Below are positions 1 through 13,315 of a stretch of 64,000 nucleotides of DNA, in pieces (the stretch's first letter is position 1; the number at the start of each line of letters is the position of its first letter). The DNA is from Gavia stellata (taxonomy: Eukaryota; Chordata; Aves; Gaviiformes; Gaviidae), in NCBI RefSeq assembly GCF_030936135.1, contig NC_082595.1:104511334-104575333 (forward strand), written 5' to 3'. Under the pieces are notes generated by a model that did no database searches, was not told where the DNA came from, and saw nothing but the letters and a program-made list of their open reading frames with translations. The translations under genes were made by a program, and so were the position numbers.

Positions 1-3000
1 TGAAAGAATGATATCAAACCTCCTGAATACGTTCTGAGCAAAGTAACCTCTGGCTTAGCACAGCATGCACATTTTTAGCCCACAACATAATTGTTTTGCA
101 AGGTAGTAGCTGTCAATAAAAATGTATAAACTAAAAAATATTCTCTCAAATACACTGTCAATAAAAAATACTTAACGTATAATGTATTTGGGTAAGAAAA
201 AAAATTTGACACATAGTGCGAAGTATCCAACCACAGAAAAAAAAAATTATCTTTAATTAAGAGAAAGCCCTTCCAGCAAGAAACTGACACTGTAAAAAAA
301 AAAAAAAAAAAAAAAAACACAAAAAAATCCACCACCTTTCTCTACTGGCTATAGGGCTTTGTGATTCTTCAATCAGTATTGAAGATTTGAGACCTGTCTG
401 AGGTCTTTAAGAACTGGCTTGGTGTCCAAAAGGCAATGTAGTTCCACATACGCTGTGGTATCAGGTGCAGCTCTTAACTTGATAAATAGATCAGGTCCAG
501 CACACTTACCTTTCATAGCATATTATAACAGGTCAAATAAAAAATGTTCAGCCCCACCTTTGAAATCCATCCTCCACTGGGCTGCATTTACTTACAAGAA
601 ATATTGGTAGACTCCTCTGAAGTTGTAGGCAACCTTCAGACAGGCAAAGCCCGGAGGGAGCAGATGATGCTGCAGTCCTCTTCCAGAGGAAGATAGGAGG
701 GAATAATACCCTCTTCTGGAATATTTTATGCTTATTACCTCTAATATTTCAAAGGTGACTTCCTTCTCACAAAGTAGAATACACATTTCTACTTCAAGAC
801 TACATGCACACCAGGTCTGATGTTTTTAAACAAGACTGAGTTACCCAAGCATGAAATAGCTGAAACAATTTTCTTAACAGCTGAAAAACACTTGGCTAAC
901 TCAAAGATAGCTGAACCAATTTTCCTCAAACTTTCCAGTGAAGTACACCTTTGGACTAACACTATACCTGCTAAATTTCTTCCCTTCGCATCACTTTTAT
1001 CTAGTGACTAACAAGAATGTAAAATAAGGATTAAAGATCCAATCCTGCACATACACAAGTACATGATTAAAATTACTAGTACAATATTGAGTCAATGTTG
1101 GCAGGGTTTGTACCATTTCAACCTCCTAACAGTGCTGTATTGACACTATGGCTCATAAATATGGAATAAGGTAAAGTCCACTGTATTTTATAAGGCTGTA
1201 ACTTTTCATGGGGTTCTCATATTACTCTCAACAACACTCCAGGGCAAATCTAGTTGTCTGAATTTTCAGAGATTTCTTTCTAAATCTGCTTGTGGCTGCT
1301 CTTTCACATAAGTTGTGCATGTAAATTGGAAATGTTTTTATAAGAACAAATCATGTGACAAGTATGATTCAAAATGGGACACATCTTTGCATGCAGTCAT
1401 GCTCTGAAATGACCAAAATGCTCGCAAGTCAAACAATAGCATTCACCTTTTTTAAACCCAAGGGAAACTTTTAATCCACAGCCTGTCAAGCTTTCCTCCA
1501 AGTCGGCGCGGGTATCATTCCCAGTTTGTGCTCTTACCTGTGATAACTGAACTATGTTCCCCTATGTATTTCCCTTGCTCTAAAAAACATAGTCGTCTAC
1601 TCTGTGCAGATCCAGTAGTGCAAAACATGTATAGAACCTCACACCCTAAGCAACCTTTGCTGGAGTTTTACATGTATTAGGCATTTATTAAAGTCAGAAT
1701 ATATAGATCATTATATAAGAATTTAATTTGAAAGTCATTATTTTGTTGTCTCTGTATTCCTCATCAGTTCCACACAGCTTCTAAGAAAAACATAAGTCCG
1801 TTTAGTAACCATGTCAGTAAAGCACATCTGTTATTCTCAAAACGTAGGGATAACACTGGAAATCTCTAATCGGGTATACATGTGCAAATTAATCTCGACT
1901 TCCAGTATTCTCTTTCCTGAGTTTGGCCAATCACATAATGTTCACCAAACTGGATTACATCTTGTACATCAGTAGAGTGTACAATAAACTAGTCCTTATC
2001 TACCTATAAGAAAACTTCCAATTACACCGACTTCAATGAATCTGTCTTCAGGATCTGCATTAGCTATCCCCTGTTGTTTTAAGGTGTAAAGCATTGTGGT
2101 GCATTTTGTTCTGAAAGTCTGGCCTTTCTTTGCAGACATGCCTAGACCATGCCTCAACCAGGTGGCCAAATCTAGTATAAACTCTATGCCTCTACCCAGT
2201 ACTCCCCTGTATAGGTAACTCAGGCTTTATGTTGAGATCTGTACTGCCGTGACTCCCATAACCACGTGAATTCTTTCTTCACATTTCACATCGTGGAAAC
2301 CTCCTAGAGATTTAAAAAAGCTAAGAATTCCACTGGTTCTTCTACAAAATGAAATCAAAAACAAAAAGCAAAGTATTACAGTATGCTTTATATTATTGGG
2401 TTTTGTAGTTCTCTCATAATTGTCCTGCATATGCACAGGTATATTCCAGGTTCTCCCCCAAGCAAAGCTTTAAGCATAACGTGCAAGGGAAGCTGCTGAA
2501 TTTCTAAAACAAAATAAATTCCATTGTAAACCCCTGTGTGTTTTAGTTCAGAATGATATGATTTCAGTCAGTGCATTTGCTTAAAAATCAGTGTTACCGT
2601 TTCGTGTCTTAAAAGATCCATACTCAATTCAGCTCACTTTGATATTTATGGGATCTGTTTGGTACACTGATTTTTTTTTAACCTATTCTTATGGGAAAGT
2701 TACCCAGATTTATTAACTGAATTTACATGCTTTTCTCTATAATTCAGCAAACACTCCTTTTAAGAGACTGAGATTTAAGCTCCCCGTGAGGTCAAGATGT
2801 GGTTTTTATGTGTCAAATAAGCTGAAATTCAATTTATGATCAGCTTCAACTGACTAAAATACACCATTTTCAGTTTGCAAAAATTTCACAGAAAGTCCTT
2901 CACTATGTCATTTCACATAATTCTGTATTAACTACTTTCTTTTATTGGCAGTTTTAATAAAATGACAGTTAAGTCTCCAAAAAACATTTGCTTGTCAGTC

Positions 3001-3374
3001 TAAAGCCCATTTTCTCTCAAGCACTGGGCCCATTAGAGAATCAAGTCACAGTTACTTAAAAAAGTCTGCCGAGCTTATAAGAATTTTCAACAGCAATCAT
3101 TCAGTTTCAAAGGCATCACAAAATTTGGAGTACTAATGTTTCATGCAAATTTGAGATCTGCTACCATAATCTTCATTTAGCATTATTGAGTGTTTACCAG
3201 TTTATGAAACTATTTCTTAAATGGAAATATCTAAACCAAGAAATTTTCATGTTAAACTCATTCATAGTGTCATAGCTGTCTGAACAGTTTTGTATTGTAA
3301 ACAGAAAATTTTAAAGCTGCATTTAATGAAATAAGATTGTTCACAGTTTATTGTCTATAACTGAACCTGAAGTC
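1..3374. other. Unique non-coding stretch
   Basis: This stretch is AT-rich, with only short random open frames full of low-complexity or hydrophobic residues and no recognisable protein domain. I see no splice-bounded exon, RNA gene or recognisable transposon. The only notable sequence is the poly-A run listed separately. It could be intergenic or intronic. Confidence 0.6.
294..317. repeat. Poly-A run (24 A)
   Basis: This is an uninterrupted run of 24 adenines, followed by a short A-rich tail. No retroposed gene or SINE body is visible upstream on the plus strand, so it is best read as a simple repeat. It creates the poly-phenylalanine open frame seen on the opposite strand, which is not a gene. 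Confidence 0.9.
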
Positions 3375-4265
3375 TCAGATTAATGGGACCAGAAGGGATC
3401 TGAATGGATCATGCAATCCCTCTCCTTTTCGTAGACAGGATCAGTTAGGACTATGATATTCCCAGCTGACGCATTTGTAAATTGCTCTATCAACTATGCT
3501 GGAAACACCACACAGTAATCTGTTCATTGCTACTCCTTACTACTGGGAAGCCTTACTTTCTGATTTGAATTGTCCTTCCTGAATTTTAAGTCAGTTATAT
3601 TTCCCTAGGCTCTACATGCAGACTACTCTCTTAAGCATCTCTCTATGCATTTGAAGACTGTTTCTTGGGTCTTGACTCTCTGCACATCTTAAGATAAAAC
3701 CTGCTATATTCATTCCTTCTTCCTTCCTTGGTCATGTCTGCAGGCTTCTGATCCCTCTTGTAATGTGTTCAGTTGGTCCAACTTCTGTTTGAACTTCAGT
3801 GTTCAAACCGATCAAAGTCACTCATCTAAAGTTTAATAGGCTTGAGTAGAGTCAAAGAATTATGTCACATGGTTTCTAAGCTGTATTTCAGCTTGCACAT
3901 ATTTTTCAGTACATGAAATAATATGAACATGCACCTTAAGCCCTCAATCCTTTTTCATTTTGTGCAAATATGCTACCAAGAAGCTCTTCTTCCCAGTCAG
4001 TATACATCTGGTTTTGTGCAATTAATTTTTCCTGTGGACAGTACTTTGCATTTATTCAACAAGATCGATTTTTCAGTTACTACGTCCAAGTTTCCCAGTA
4101 CCATTTTTATTTGCAAGCCTGTCCTGTAACATACCAACAGCACAATGCCAGCTGAAAAATTTAACAAGGATACCTCTACTCCATCTTGCAATTTATTAAT
4201 GAAAATCTAGTATTGGAGCCAAGACAGCCCTCTATCATGGCAAAAATAATTTGAACAATAAATCT
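3375..4265 (-). mobile_element. Ancient CR1/L3-like LINE fragment
   Basis: Read on the plus strand, the segment opens like the reverse complement of an amniote CR1/L3 3' end (GGACCAGAAGGGAT, then a GATCATG..AATCCC stretch). It continues through landmarks of the ORF2 C-terminal region: TTGAATTGTCCTTCCTGAATTT, a TTTGAAGACTGTTTCTTGG-like stretch, TCTCTGCACAT, GTGCAATTAATTTTTCCTG, CAGTACTTTGCATTTATTCAACA near 4040, and TTATTAATGAAAATCTAGTATTGGAGCC near 4195. The order and spacing of these landmarks match a minus-strand CR1-family element. The reading frame is destroyed by many substitutions and indels, which indicates an old insertion. The assignment is by recognition of consensus-like words, and the exact ends are uncertain. 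Confidence 0.62.
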
Positions 4266-7200
4266 AACTAATTCTTCTTGTGCAGCCTTAGTATTAGAAA
4301 GCTGCTTTCTTCAGGTAGTGAGGGATAGAAGACAAAATTAGAGTCATCTAGGCATACACAGCTGGGCTTCTCATCAAACAAAGGCCCAATAATTTAAAAG
4401 CATCAAGAAGAAGCATAAGCTCACCACGTGGTATGTTACTTTTTCCCATTTTTCTCAGTATTCTGACTGCACAGAAACAAAACTTGATAAAGTATATCCC
4501 AAAGCAGATCTTGTATGATGGTGAGTCAGTCAGTGTTATATTCATTATTGGACTGAAATTACTTGAAACAGAACGTGCTTTTGAAGAAAGCAAAAAGAAT
4601 AGGAAAAGGAAATGAATGATTCTGTATATTAACTCCTCAGGCTGTAATATACAAAGCTGGCAGCTTCAGCTTTACAAGCACTTTAATTTCAAGAGACAAA
4701 GGTCTCATTTCTATTATTATTCCACTCACTAAAATTTACATTTTAACCAAGAAAGACCCTCTGTGCCAACTGATGTCAGAAGTGACCAATTTATATCCAT
4801 TAAAAAAAAGAGAAGTATTAAGAATAACAGTTGAAATTCTGTTCAGTTCAAGTCAATGGCAGCTGTAGTCTCAATTCCAGCAGAGCGCACACAGAGGATT
4901 TGGTATTCTGTGTTACACAATTAGACCAATTAAATTCTGCTCTTCTGCTAACAGCAGTTAATCTTCTAGTGAATACATAGAGGTAGAGCTACAAAAAAGC
5001 ATATATGTATGCTACTCATGCATTAACGTGCAACTTGGGATTATTTTAATACCTTTTTCCCAACAGCTAGATTCTTATCAGCTTTCTCATATCGATATCT
5101 TTTTCTCTAAGTATATACAATGATTTAAATAGGACCTCTGGTGGCATAAGGTAAATATGATAGGATATTTAGCATCAGTGACAATATCTGAAGGAATATC
5201 TGAGCTTCATCCCTCAGTTTCCCTGATAGCTGAGATGTAGAAAGTGGCAATACACAGAACAGCTCTTAGCAATATCATAATGTACAAATCTTTGCAGTTT
5301 TGCTGGGCAGGAAGATGCTGTCCAGACTGCATATCATAAGTTAAAGTACCTATAAATTGGTTAGAGGGTGAAATCCTACTAGTGAAGGGAAGATGGAAGA
5401 AATTGTAGGTTTCCATTCTCAGGTCCTAATGAGGTGATCTCATTTTGCTAAGCATCAAAGTAGGAAGATGCTACAGAGCAATAGGAGCGCTCTGCACCTT
5501 CACATCAGGAATCAACAGCTACATGGTCCATATCACACCAAAGAAGCCCAACTGCAGATTTAGAAAGCATCATTTGAAAGCTGTTGAATTTTTTGCAGCT
5601 TTCCTTCATTTTAGGTGCTAATTCTCCTCTAGCTCATGCAAACCTGCTATCACCTCCTTCTGCATCAGTAATAGGGAACCTCCCATTCCTGTTCCAATCT
5701 CCTGCTTTAACTGTGTGACCACTGTAGCATACTGTTTGCATACCTTAAAGCTCTTCTCCTTAGAGTACCACTCTGAAATACAGAAGATCTTTAATTTACA
5801 TTTTACAGATGAAAATTGAGAACAAAACCGAAGACATTTACCTGGCGTCCAAAACCAAAATGTTCCCTTGCCCTTTGGAGCATACACTAAATCTATGTCA
5901 CGTAAAGCTTCCTACATCAGTGCTTTTCTTACATCACTCGAATGATATAAGTCCACTCACTGGTATGCATCTGCAATTCTCCACGTCTTCAGGAAAAGCC
6001 ATCACCTGGAAGTAGGATTTGGCTCTCTAAATCTCTAAATCTCTCTCCCATTCAGCTGAAGGTACAACAGGGATGCAAGTAAAGGACAAAATCTGGTATT
6101 TCGATTATGGGATGAGAAAGCTATTCCAAAAGTTAGTAGAGGGTTTAAACAAGTCTATAAAGCAAGCGTAAGCTTCTGGGATAGTGTAAAGCTGTCCCAT
6201 GCTTAGGTGTACTCGAGAAGGCAGGAATCTTTCCTGAACTGAGTAGAAATCAGGTGAAGCATCCTCCCTCCTTCTCCTAACTGTGCATTAGTGCACTTGG
6301 TGTAGCCATACAGCCCCTCCTGACTTCCTTTGGCAGACCTAAAATCCAGGGAATAAGGGTATTACTCTAGCATATGGCAAAAATATAACCGTATTCCAGT
6401 ATTGTGGAGAGACTCCTGCACAAAACCAGGGCATTGGGTGTATATTCTGGCTGATGCCAAAAGCTGAGATTTAAGAAATTAATATGAATGTGAAGCCAGC
6501 ACTCAAACTGCTCTAAACATTGAGGTTTTTTGAAATCTAGCTCCAGGTCTAACTAATATGGTTCAAGCCAATCCAGCCTAATAATTTGATGCCTGAGGAA
6601 TTTTTGTGATGTAATTAATCATTTGATTCCATCTGTCGCTCAAACACAGCACGGTATCAGCATAATATAAACACTTGTGCTGTTACTCTGGACATCCACT
6701 CATTTTCAATCATCTTGCAGGCACCTAACAAGGATCACAGGAGGCTGGCTAAATCAACTTCAGTAAAAGTATTGCATTAAAAAAACTAATAGGACATAAA
6801 ATCCTCACTGTTCATCCTAACCAAATTATAATACATCGTGTTTACATTTTATGCATTTGTGATAACTGGCCTGAGCGGCACAGAAGGAAAATGAGCTTTC
6901 TATGTACAGTATATTCATATTGAAGAAGTTTGCATTATTTATAACAATGGGCCTACCAATACTCTGCATACAAATCTGTTTTGGTTCAAGTTTCTTTCAT
7001 AGGGAGACCTGGATATTGCTTTAAAACATTTTCTCAGTAGCCCTGCAGAAATTGTTAATCATTTCAATACACAAAATCACATTTGTAAACTTTGTACATA
7101 AGTAACATGTTTTCAGATTTGCACAGGCAAAGGTACAGAGATTATAAGCTGTCTCGGGAGGGATCCATCTTTTGTGTGTGTTTATATGATGGTTAGAATG

Positions 7201-10200
7201 ATGCAGTATGGAATAAAAGCACTCGAATAATAATGATATTTATAATAATAGGTCAAGATTTTCATTAACTTCTGTGTGTGGCTAATCAGAGCTCAGTGTC
7301 TTTGAAAGATAAGCCCACATTTATATCAGTGCAGACAAAAAAATTCAGGTTGCTACATCTGAAAGTGACGTTCCCAGTTACACTCAGCTTATGACTCAGT
7401 TATGGCCCGGGTTTTCAAGAGTCTAAAAAAGTCATGCTTCTTAATCCCATCACATTTCAATAGATCTGGGTGCCTGTATCCTGTGTGCAGACGAGGTAAT
7501 ACTATGCAGGTTTGAAAAGCAAGAAGTCTGGCTGTCTTCACCATGATCTAAATGTGCTATAACTAATAACTAGGTGAGATGCTCTCACACAGTCTGAAAA
7601 ACTGCTTAGTTGCATATATGCCTAAGCATACTAAGGCTACTCAGCAAGGGATACTGGGATCCCACTTATATCAGCCAGAGAAAATATGTCTCACAAAGAA
7701 AGTATTAGCTGAGAAACATCCAAATACAGAATTCAAAGTTATAAGGCCTCGTGTATGAACCGAACAGAGGAAGTCAACAATGATTAACTTTGAGTGCCAA
7801 ATGCTTCAGCATTTAAATTAAGTAATTAACTAACCACGCAATGCAGGACAGACACATGACAAAATGTTGATAACCAAAGGACTACCATGTGATCAAATGG
7901 AAAGTCTAAGTACAGCAGCTTGCAGTCACCTGACTTGGCTTTCTGGACATCTGGACTTCGCACAGGAAACATCTCACCTCTAGTTCATAAACCTATGCTT
8001 GCTACCTCCAGCCTCAAGTATAGTCTAATACCTCATCTTAGTCTATCTTCTGGAGCTCGGAAGGTGGCCTTATTCTGCTAACTACCTGCTCTAAGCATGT
8101 CCTTTGGGGCACATGCATCCTATACTGATCCAAAGTCTTTGTGGGGCCAAGGCACCTTGACGCTGGTTGACGTGTTTCACTGCTGGGCAGGCTTCACAGG
8201 GAACCTGATGAAAGAGGTATGTATTTACATTTAAGGTAAATATCTATGGGCAGTAGCAGCAGAAGTCAGAAAGAAGAAACTGCAGGTGCTAAAACATGCT
8301 TTTATATACATATATACATAAAAGAAATTCTAGCCCATTCTTAACAACATGATATCTAGATAACAGTACTAGAGAGTATCAGCTGATATACTGAATCTCA
8401 GAACCCTATGTTTATAGCAACCCTGACTCCAATTGTAGATAAACTTTTGTTTCTTTCTCTTAATATGCTAGTCTAAGTAGTCTTGATTTAGTGCAAAACA
8501 AATGAAGAATCAATGCCTTGCCTAGAGCGGCTGCTCTCTTCATTATTAAAAGACTTCCTGGGTTTCACACTCCTCCCCTTTGTATCACACATTCTGGCAA
8601 GAAATCTTTTTATTCTAGCTCCAGCCAACTTATCCTGGTCCATGCTACCTAATACACATTTTTAAAAGCTTTTCAGTTTTTATAGTATGTCATATAGCAT
8701 CCATCATAAAAGTGATGCAGGATGGTGCAGGTAGGGTTTTGAACCCACAGCCTCACTATAGTGATTTCATCTAGGTTTGATAGAAACCAGAGTACTCTGG
8801 AGCACATTACCAGAAACACCCTAGCCACAAGAATGAAGTACTTTCCCAGACACACCTTAGAGAGGAAGCATCCTTCCTTCACCCTCTCCTAATCTTTATT
8901 CCCAGCTGAGTCCATCCAGAATCTCTGAGGGACACTATACTGCTAAGGATGAATTTCCTACAGTATTATAGGTCCTGTCTTACAAATGCTTCCTGACACT
9001 AGTTTACCACCACCTTTCACCACTCCCTTTCCTTATTTATTTATTCCCCATCTTTCTCAAAAAGAGCAGAAACTGAGAGAATGAACTGGAACATAACTTA
9101 GCTGCTTTTTTTCCTCTTTAGGTGTAGACAAAATGGCTAGGAAAAGCATGATGACAAGGAAAAACAATACATTTTTCAGTGACTACTACCATCCTGCACC
9201 ACTAAGACATCTTTGTTCTAATAATACCAAAAGCAATTGACCATGAAAATGCTACACAAATCTTGTACTCAAGGAGAATTCATTGGTTTAGTAAGCAAGT
9301 TATGCACAGAGAGATGTAGATCCTGTGGAAGTTATATTAGTGTGAGATGTGAGTCCAAAGCAAAATATGAAGAACGCTTAGAGAACTACAACTTTATTTT
9401 CACTGCTTTCCACAATCTAACTTCAGTAAATCAAGAGCAGACAAAAAGCTACTTCAAATTATTGTCTTTCAAAAAATTAAAGAAACTTTGTATCCTTTTT
9501 TTCCTCTTTCTATTTAACTTCTTGCACGAATCTCACCAGGTCTCCATTTGTGGAACACCCTGGATCTATACTGATAGACTTGACTTTGATTAGTCTAAAA
9601 GAGGAAGCTATGCAGTGGCAGGAAATCATGCCTTTTGCAAATAATACTTTGCCAATATATGTCTGCAGAGTGCAGTGCAACTCAATTATAAAGACCTAGA
9701 TTTAGGGCACAGTAGTTATCAGATGTGCTCAGCAAGTTGTTTGTGAGCTTTTTAATTTGAGTTCTATGGGAAATTTTAATTGACAGATGCATTTTAAGCA
9801 GAGCAGGGAGGTAGCTGCAAAACTCATGGGAAACAGGTGGCTTTGTAGGGTCATTGGATCCTGAAAGATTTGAACCCCAGTACCCATACAACTTTTGCTA
9901 TAGAAAAAGGCCTTTATTCTCACTACATACTGTTTGTTCAGTCACAGCAAGGGTTATGGACCTAAAGGGAGAAAAATGCAAAGGATGTGGTCTGAGTCAG
10001 ATACAATGTCAGGACCAAAGAAACCAATGTCTGCATCAGCCCAAGGACAAGATGAAAAGTGTTCTAGGATTAAGTACAAAGCTATCTGGAATCAAGAAGA
10101 AAATCAAGAGTCATGACAGGGACATAAATTCACATTAACCAGGTGATAACAACTCTTATTTTTACTCTTATGATGTGGCTTCTGATCAGGTTTCTGCAAA

Positions 10201-12249
10201 CCCAGAGCTGGTCGTGCTTTTCAGGTCTGTAGCTGTCAAGGGAACTCTTACTGCCAACCTTGATGGTAGCCGCAAAGCAGTCACAGAGAAAAAGCTTTCT
10301 ATGAGGATCACCAGTTGATATAAGCTATATTTCTTTGCTTTATTTTTTGTTGCCCACATTGTATTTTCCTTGGAATGCTTGTCAATATGGCATGAGAAGG
10401 AGTGCTCTCTCCAACCAAGGAACAATGTCTCTGAGGCACTCAGCCCTCACAGTGCCCTCCAGAGTGCTCCCTCATTCAGCCGAGATGTCACCCAGAAGCT
10501 TCTGTATCTGAAGAGCTGTGAATCAAACGTGCAGCATGAGCCAAATTTCCCTCATTCACGGAGCCCCTCTTCAGAATTTCCATTAGACAAACAGAACAAA
10601 GATCTTTCACATCTATACTTTGATAGCCTTTCATGTTCGTAATATGATGGCACCACTCTAGCAAAGACCTGGTCCCTAGAGAACACCTGTGTATTTATCT
10701 TTGTAGACAGAAATCACATACAACTGCAATATTTGAAACATTTCCCAAAATCTACACCTACAGAGGTAGTTTGCTGCCTGACAAATTATAGGAAGACTAG
10801 AAAACTGTGCAAGATTAAGGTTAAAAAATCTGAAGGAGGCCTATAAGAAAGTCAGCAATGGCAATTTGAGGCAGGTGAAGAGGAAGTAAAACGCTCCTGC
10901 CTCAAAAGTGTTTCAAAAGTCATCACCTGAGGGATGATAACACCTTCTCTCTGAGAAGATGAGGGGAAAGGAAAGAGACAGAAGGAAGGAAAAACAGGTT
11001 CTGCCTCTGGGGATATTACAACAGAGGGCAATGGCAAGGTAATTGACACTTTTCAGGTGGCCATGGCCATGGCACCAGCCCAACAAGAACATCAGCTCAT
11101 GCCTTTTCCCCAGTGTGCCTACACTGACCACATGGCTAAGCAGGGTACATGCCTGAAAAGGCAGATCCCCAGTCCCGTCGTCACAGGAGTGCTTTAACCA
11201 GGATGCTTTTAACAGCCAAACCAGAGCTGTATTTCTATTCTCTGTCGATTAATCCAAGAAACCTGACACAAGCCACTGTCTAAAGGGGATGTGTTTAATC
11301 TCAGCAGGTTCTGAGGGATTCCAGATGGCCCCAGGAAACAAGCAGGTCCTGTATGAAAATATTTTCTTAACTATGATTTACAAATAACATGGTCTGGGTC
11401 TTCTAAGAACAGCTGCCCTTCCTGTTCAAACTCTCTCTTGGTTATTAGTCTCCTCATGTAGCAGGCAGTCCCTGGGGTGTTCTTAGGTATACCCTAGATT
11501 TCAGGGCTTCCCCATAACCTGAATAACCTGCCTCAATACTCAACATAGTTCGCTTGCAGGTGCTCTCAGTAAATAGCTTTCACAAGCAGCAACAGAAGAA
11601 TATTGATGTGCTTAGTAGTGTGCATCTGGTTTTGGGGCTCAGTGCATACTAGGAGGGCCTATAGCTCTGTCAGTCCTTTTTTTTTCCTTCACTGTAGTCC
11701 TGGCAGGGTAAAAATATCAAACTGTCATAACTTTCATATCCTAGAAAAAACAGATTCTTAAAGGAAAATGTCATATATATGGGAGATATTGTAAGGAGAA
11801 TACAGGCTGGAGCACTGGGATCTGGCTCTGGGATATGAGGAGTCATGAAGAAGGGGAAGTGTGAGCTGGCTGTGGGAGCTGGTGAACAGTCCTACTTCAC
11901 CTTTAGTTTGAACTCAATGGCACTGGAGTCTGTTCTCCTATCCCTTGTCCTTGGGCAGGAGCAGCAGCCGAAGCACGAACCTGCGAGGGTAGTGAAAAGT
12001 GTGATGTTTAGCATTTACATATGATGACTCCTTACCAGCACAGGCCCAGGCTACGACTAAGTGATTGGGGTGTGTGCTTGGATAGTATGTTGTGGAAGGG
12101 GTCTTAACAAGAGGTCTCTGAATCCCTTGTTGTCCTGCAAATAAATTGTGAAGTGCAAAACAGCTAACACTCAACAGTGCTCTCCATACCAATGTCAAAC
12201 CAGACAAAAAAGCAGGGTCAGATGATCTTGAGTCATCTAAGGGCACATG
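4266..12249. other. Unique non-coding stretch
   Basis: No gene was recognised in about 8 kb. The longest open frame, at 9237-9593 on the plus strand, is 118 codons, lysine- and phenylalanine-rich, and has no domain, so it is probably chance. A small CTCTAAAT tandem lies near 6022-6045. Two tRNA B-box-like motifs occur on the minus strand at 8735-8745 (GGTTCAAAACC) and 9866-9876 (GGTTCAAATCT). They may be remnants of tRNA-derived SINEs, but no A box or body is clear. The part from about 11.7 kb to 12.25 kb could belong to the retrovirus that follows, but no frame supports it. Confidence 0.5.
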
Positions 12250-12287
12250 TAGGAGAAACATGGTTATCACAGTAGGACCACAGCATC

Positions 12288-12455
12288 ATGGCAGCAGAGG
12301 ATAATCAGTGGACAGCACCAGAAATAGTGGTAGGTGCTCTCATGCCATCCCCATCAATTACATGTGGAAGGAACAGAGAGGAAGCCTGTCTTAGGAGTCA
12401 GTGTGGAATTATTGCTGGAGGTGACTTAGAAATTAAATCTATATTCACATTTTAA
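12288..12455 (+). pseudogene. Short envelope-like open frame (55 codons), N-terminal to the TM part
   Basis: An ATG-initiated frame of 55 codons ends at a TAA at 12,453-12,455. It starts MAAEDNQW and contains two cysteines about a dozen residues apart, then a CGII..GDLEIKS stretch encoded by the duplicated 83-bp segment. The next envelope-like frame opens almost immediately downstream in a different register, so this is probably a fragment of the surface-subunit side of env. It could also be the first coding piece of a spliced viral product. Retroviral origin is inferred from position and from the shared duplicated segment, because the short sequence on its own matches no domain I know. Confidence 0.42.
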
Positions 12456-12484
12456 GGAAAGGTACAGCATTGAAGAAACTCTCA
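12402..12484 (+). repeat. Direct repeat, copy 1 (about 83 bp)
   Basis: This segment begins TGTGGAATTATTGCTGGAGG and ends at GAAGAAACTCT. It matches 13,710-13,791 with only about ten differences by eye. It sits just upstream of the envelope transmembrane-type frame and supplies the first codons of that frame. At the place where copy 2 reads TTTTCAG, this copy reads TTTTAAG. Confidence 0.88.
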
Positions 12485-12838
12485 GAAACTAACCAATGGC
12501 TCTTATCGGATCTATTGCCTCAGTGGGGAGAGGTAAATGAGAAGGACCACCAGTTAATTACAGGTGCACTTGATGTGGCGCAAAACAATGTTTTGCTGGC
12601 CCTTAGCTGTATCCAAGCTCAGCTGTGGATGCAATCAATGGCAGCTGCAATTGTACAGGAAGGTGAGAAAGGCACCCTACCTACTGAAACTCCGAAGATA
12701 ATTTGGGACAATGCAATAGAATTCGAAAAGAAATTTCAATTCTGGTGGCATTTGGTTAATTTCACTTACAACCTCACTGACAGTAAAGCCATGGCTTTTG
12801 TTTTAACCATATACAATGCTTCAGTATGTACTATATAA
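12470..12838 (+). pseudogene. Retroviral envelope ectodomain fragment (122 codons)
   Basis: This frame is open from about 12,437 and ends at a TAA at 12,836-12,838. Residues about 27-62 form a probable helix with a heptad-like spacing of hydrophobic residues, compatible with the first helical region of a retroviral transmembrane subunit. A tryptophan-rich stretch (FWWH near residue 91) follows, with three N-glycosylation sequons at residues 97 (NFT), 101 (NLT) and 116 (NAS). No furin-type cleavage site is visible upstream. The next frame, at 12,857, is in the same register, so the stop is the only lesion between the two. The first codon in the open frame is not a meaningful start, since the protein would begin further upstream in an intact virus. 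Confidence 0.68.
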
Positions 12839-12856
12839 CCAATCATTGCGCTGGGA

Positions 12857-13315
12857 GTGAATCAACATGGAACTATACTCTATGCTATAGAGCATAGAGT
12901 ATGGGCCCAGCAGAATGGAAGTCAATGGCAAACTGTTGATGTAGATGCATGTACTGTGCGAGAACAACAAGGGTTCATTTGTGAAAGTAATACCGTGAAA
13001 GCCCAAGACATCTCTCTCGATACAGAACCAAATATTTGTCATTTTGAAATACATCCTGATGAAACTGCTGAAACTACCCTTATCTATACTGGAAAAGGAT
13101 GTGTATGTATGAGAACGCTTTGTGATTTTATATTCATAGATGATACGACTATAGATACAAGTAATCACTCTAACCTTTGTGTTTGTTACTTTACTAACAT
13201 TAGAGGATGTGACTTCAATTATTCAGCTACAGTCCAACTATGCCTTATTTCAAGATCTACTGTCTGCTCCTATTGGAATGAATCTTACATTAGTGAAGAA
13301 ACTATTACAACATGA
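12857..13315 (+). pseudogene. Retroviral envelope ectodomain fragment, cysteine-rich (152 codons)
   Basis: This continues the register of the preceding fragment after its stop codon. It contains eleven cysteines (residues 32, 42, 61, 82, 84, 89, 108, 110, 118, 129 and 137), including a C-x-C-x4-C cluster at 82-89, and sequons at NHS (103), NYS (121) and NES (141). This fits a secreted, disulfide-rich ectodomain and not a random frame. The envelope-like character passes to another register somewhere near 13,225-13,245, so the last 25 or so residues of this frame are probably out of register. A 12-bp inverted repeat at 12,875-12,902 lies inside the coding part. The frame shows no other interruption. 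Confidence 0.68.

Noticed and set aside
9237..9593. 118-codon plus-strand open frame
   Set aside because: Lysine- and phenylalanine-rich, no domain, no recognisable splice sites or promoter; expected by chance in AT-rich sequence.
11938..12270. 110-codon minus-strand open frame just before the ERV
   Set aside because: It runs against the viral direction and shows no domain. It may overlap decayed viral sequence but gives no support for a gene.
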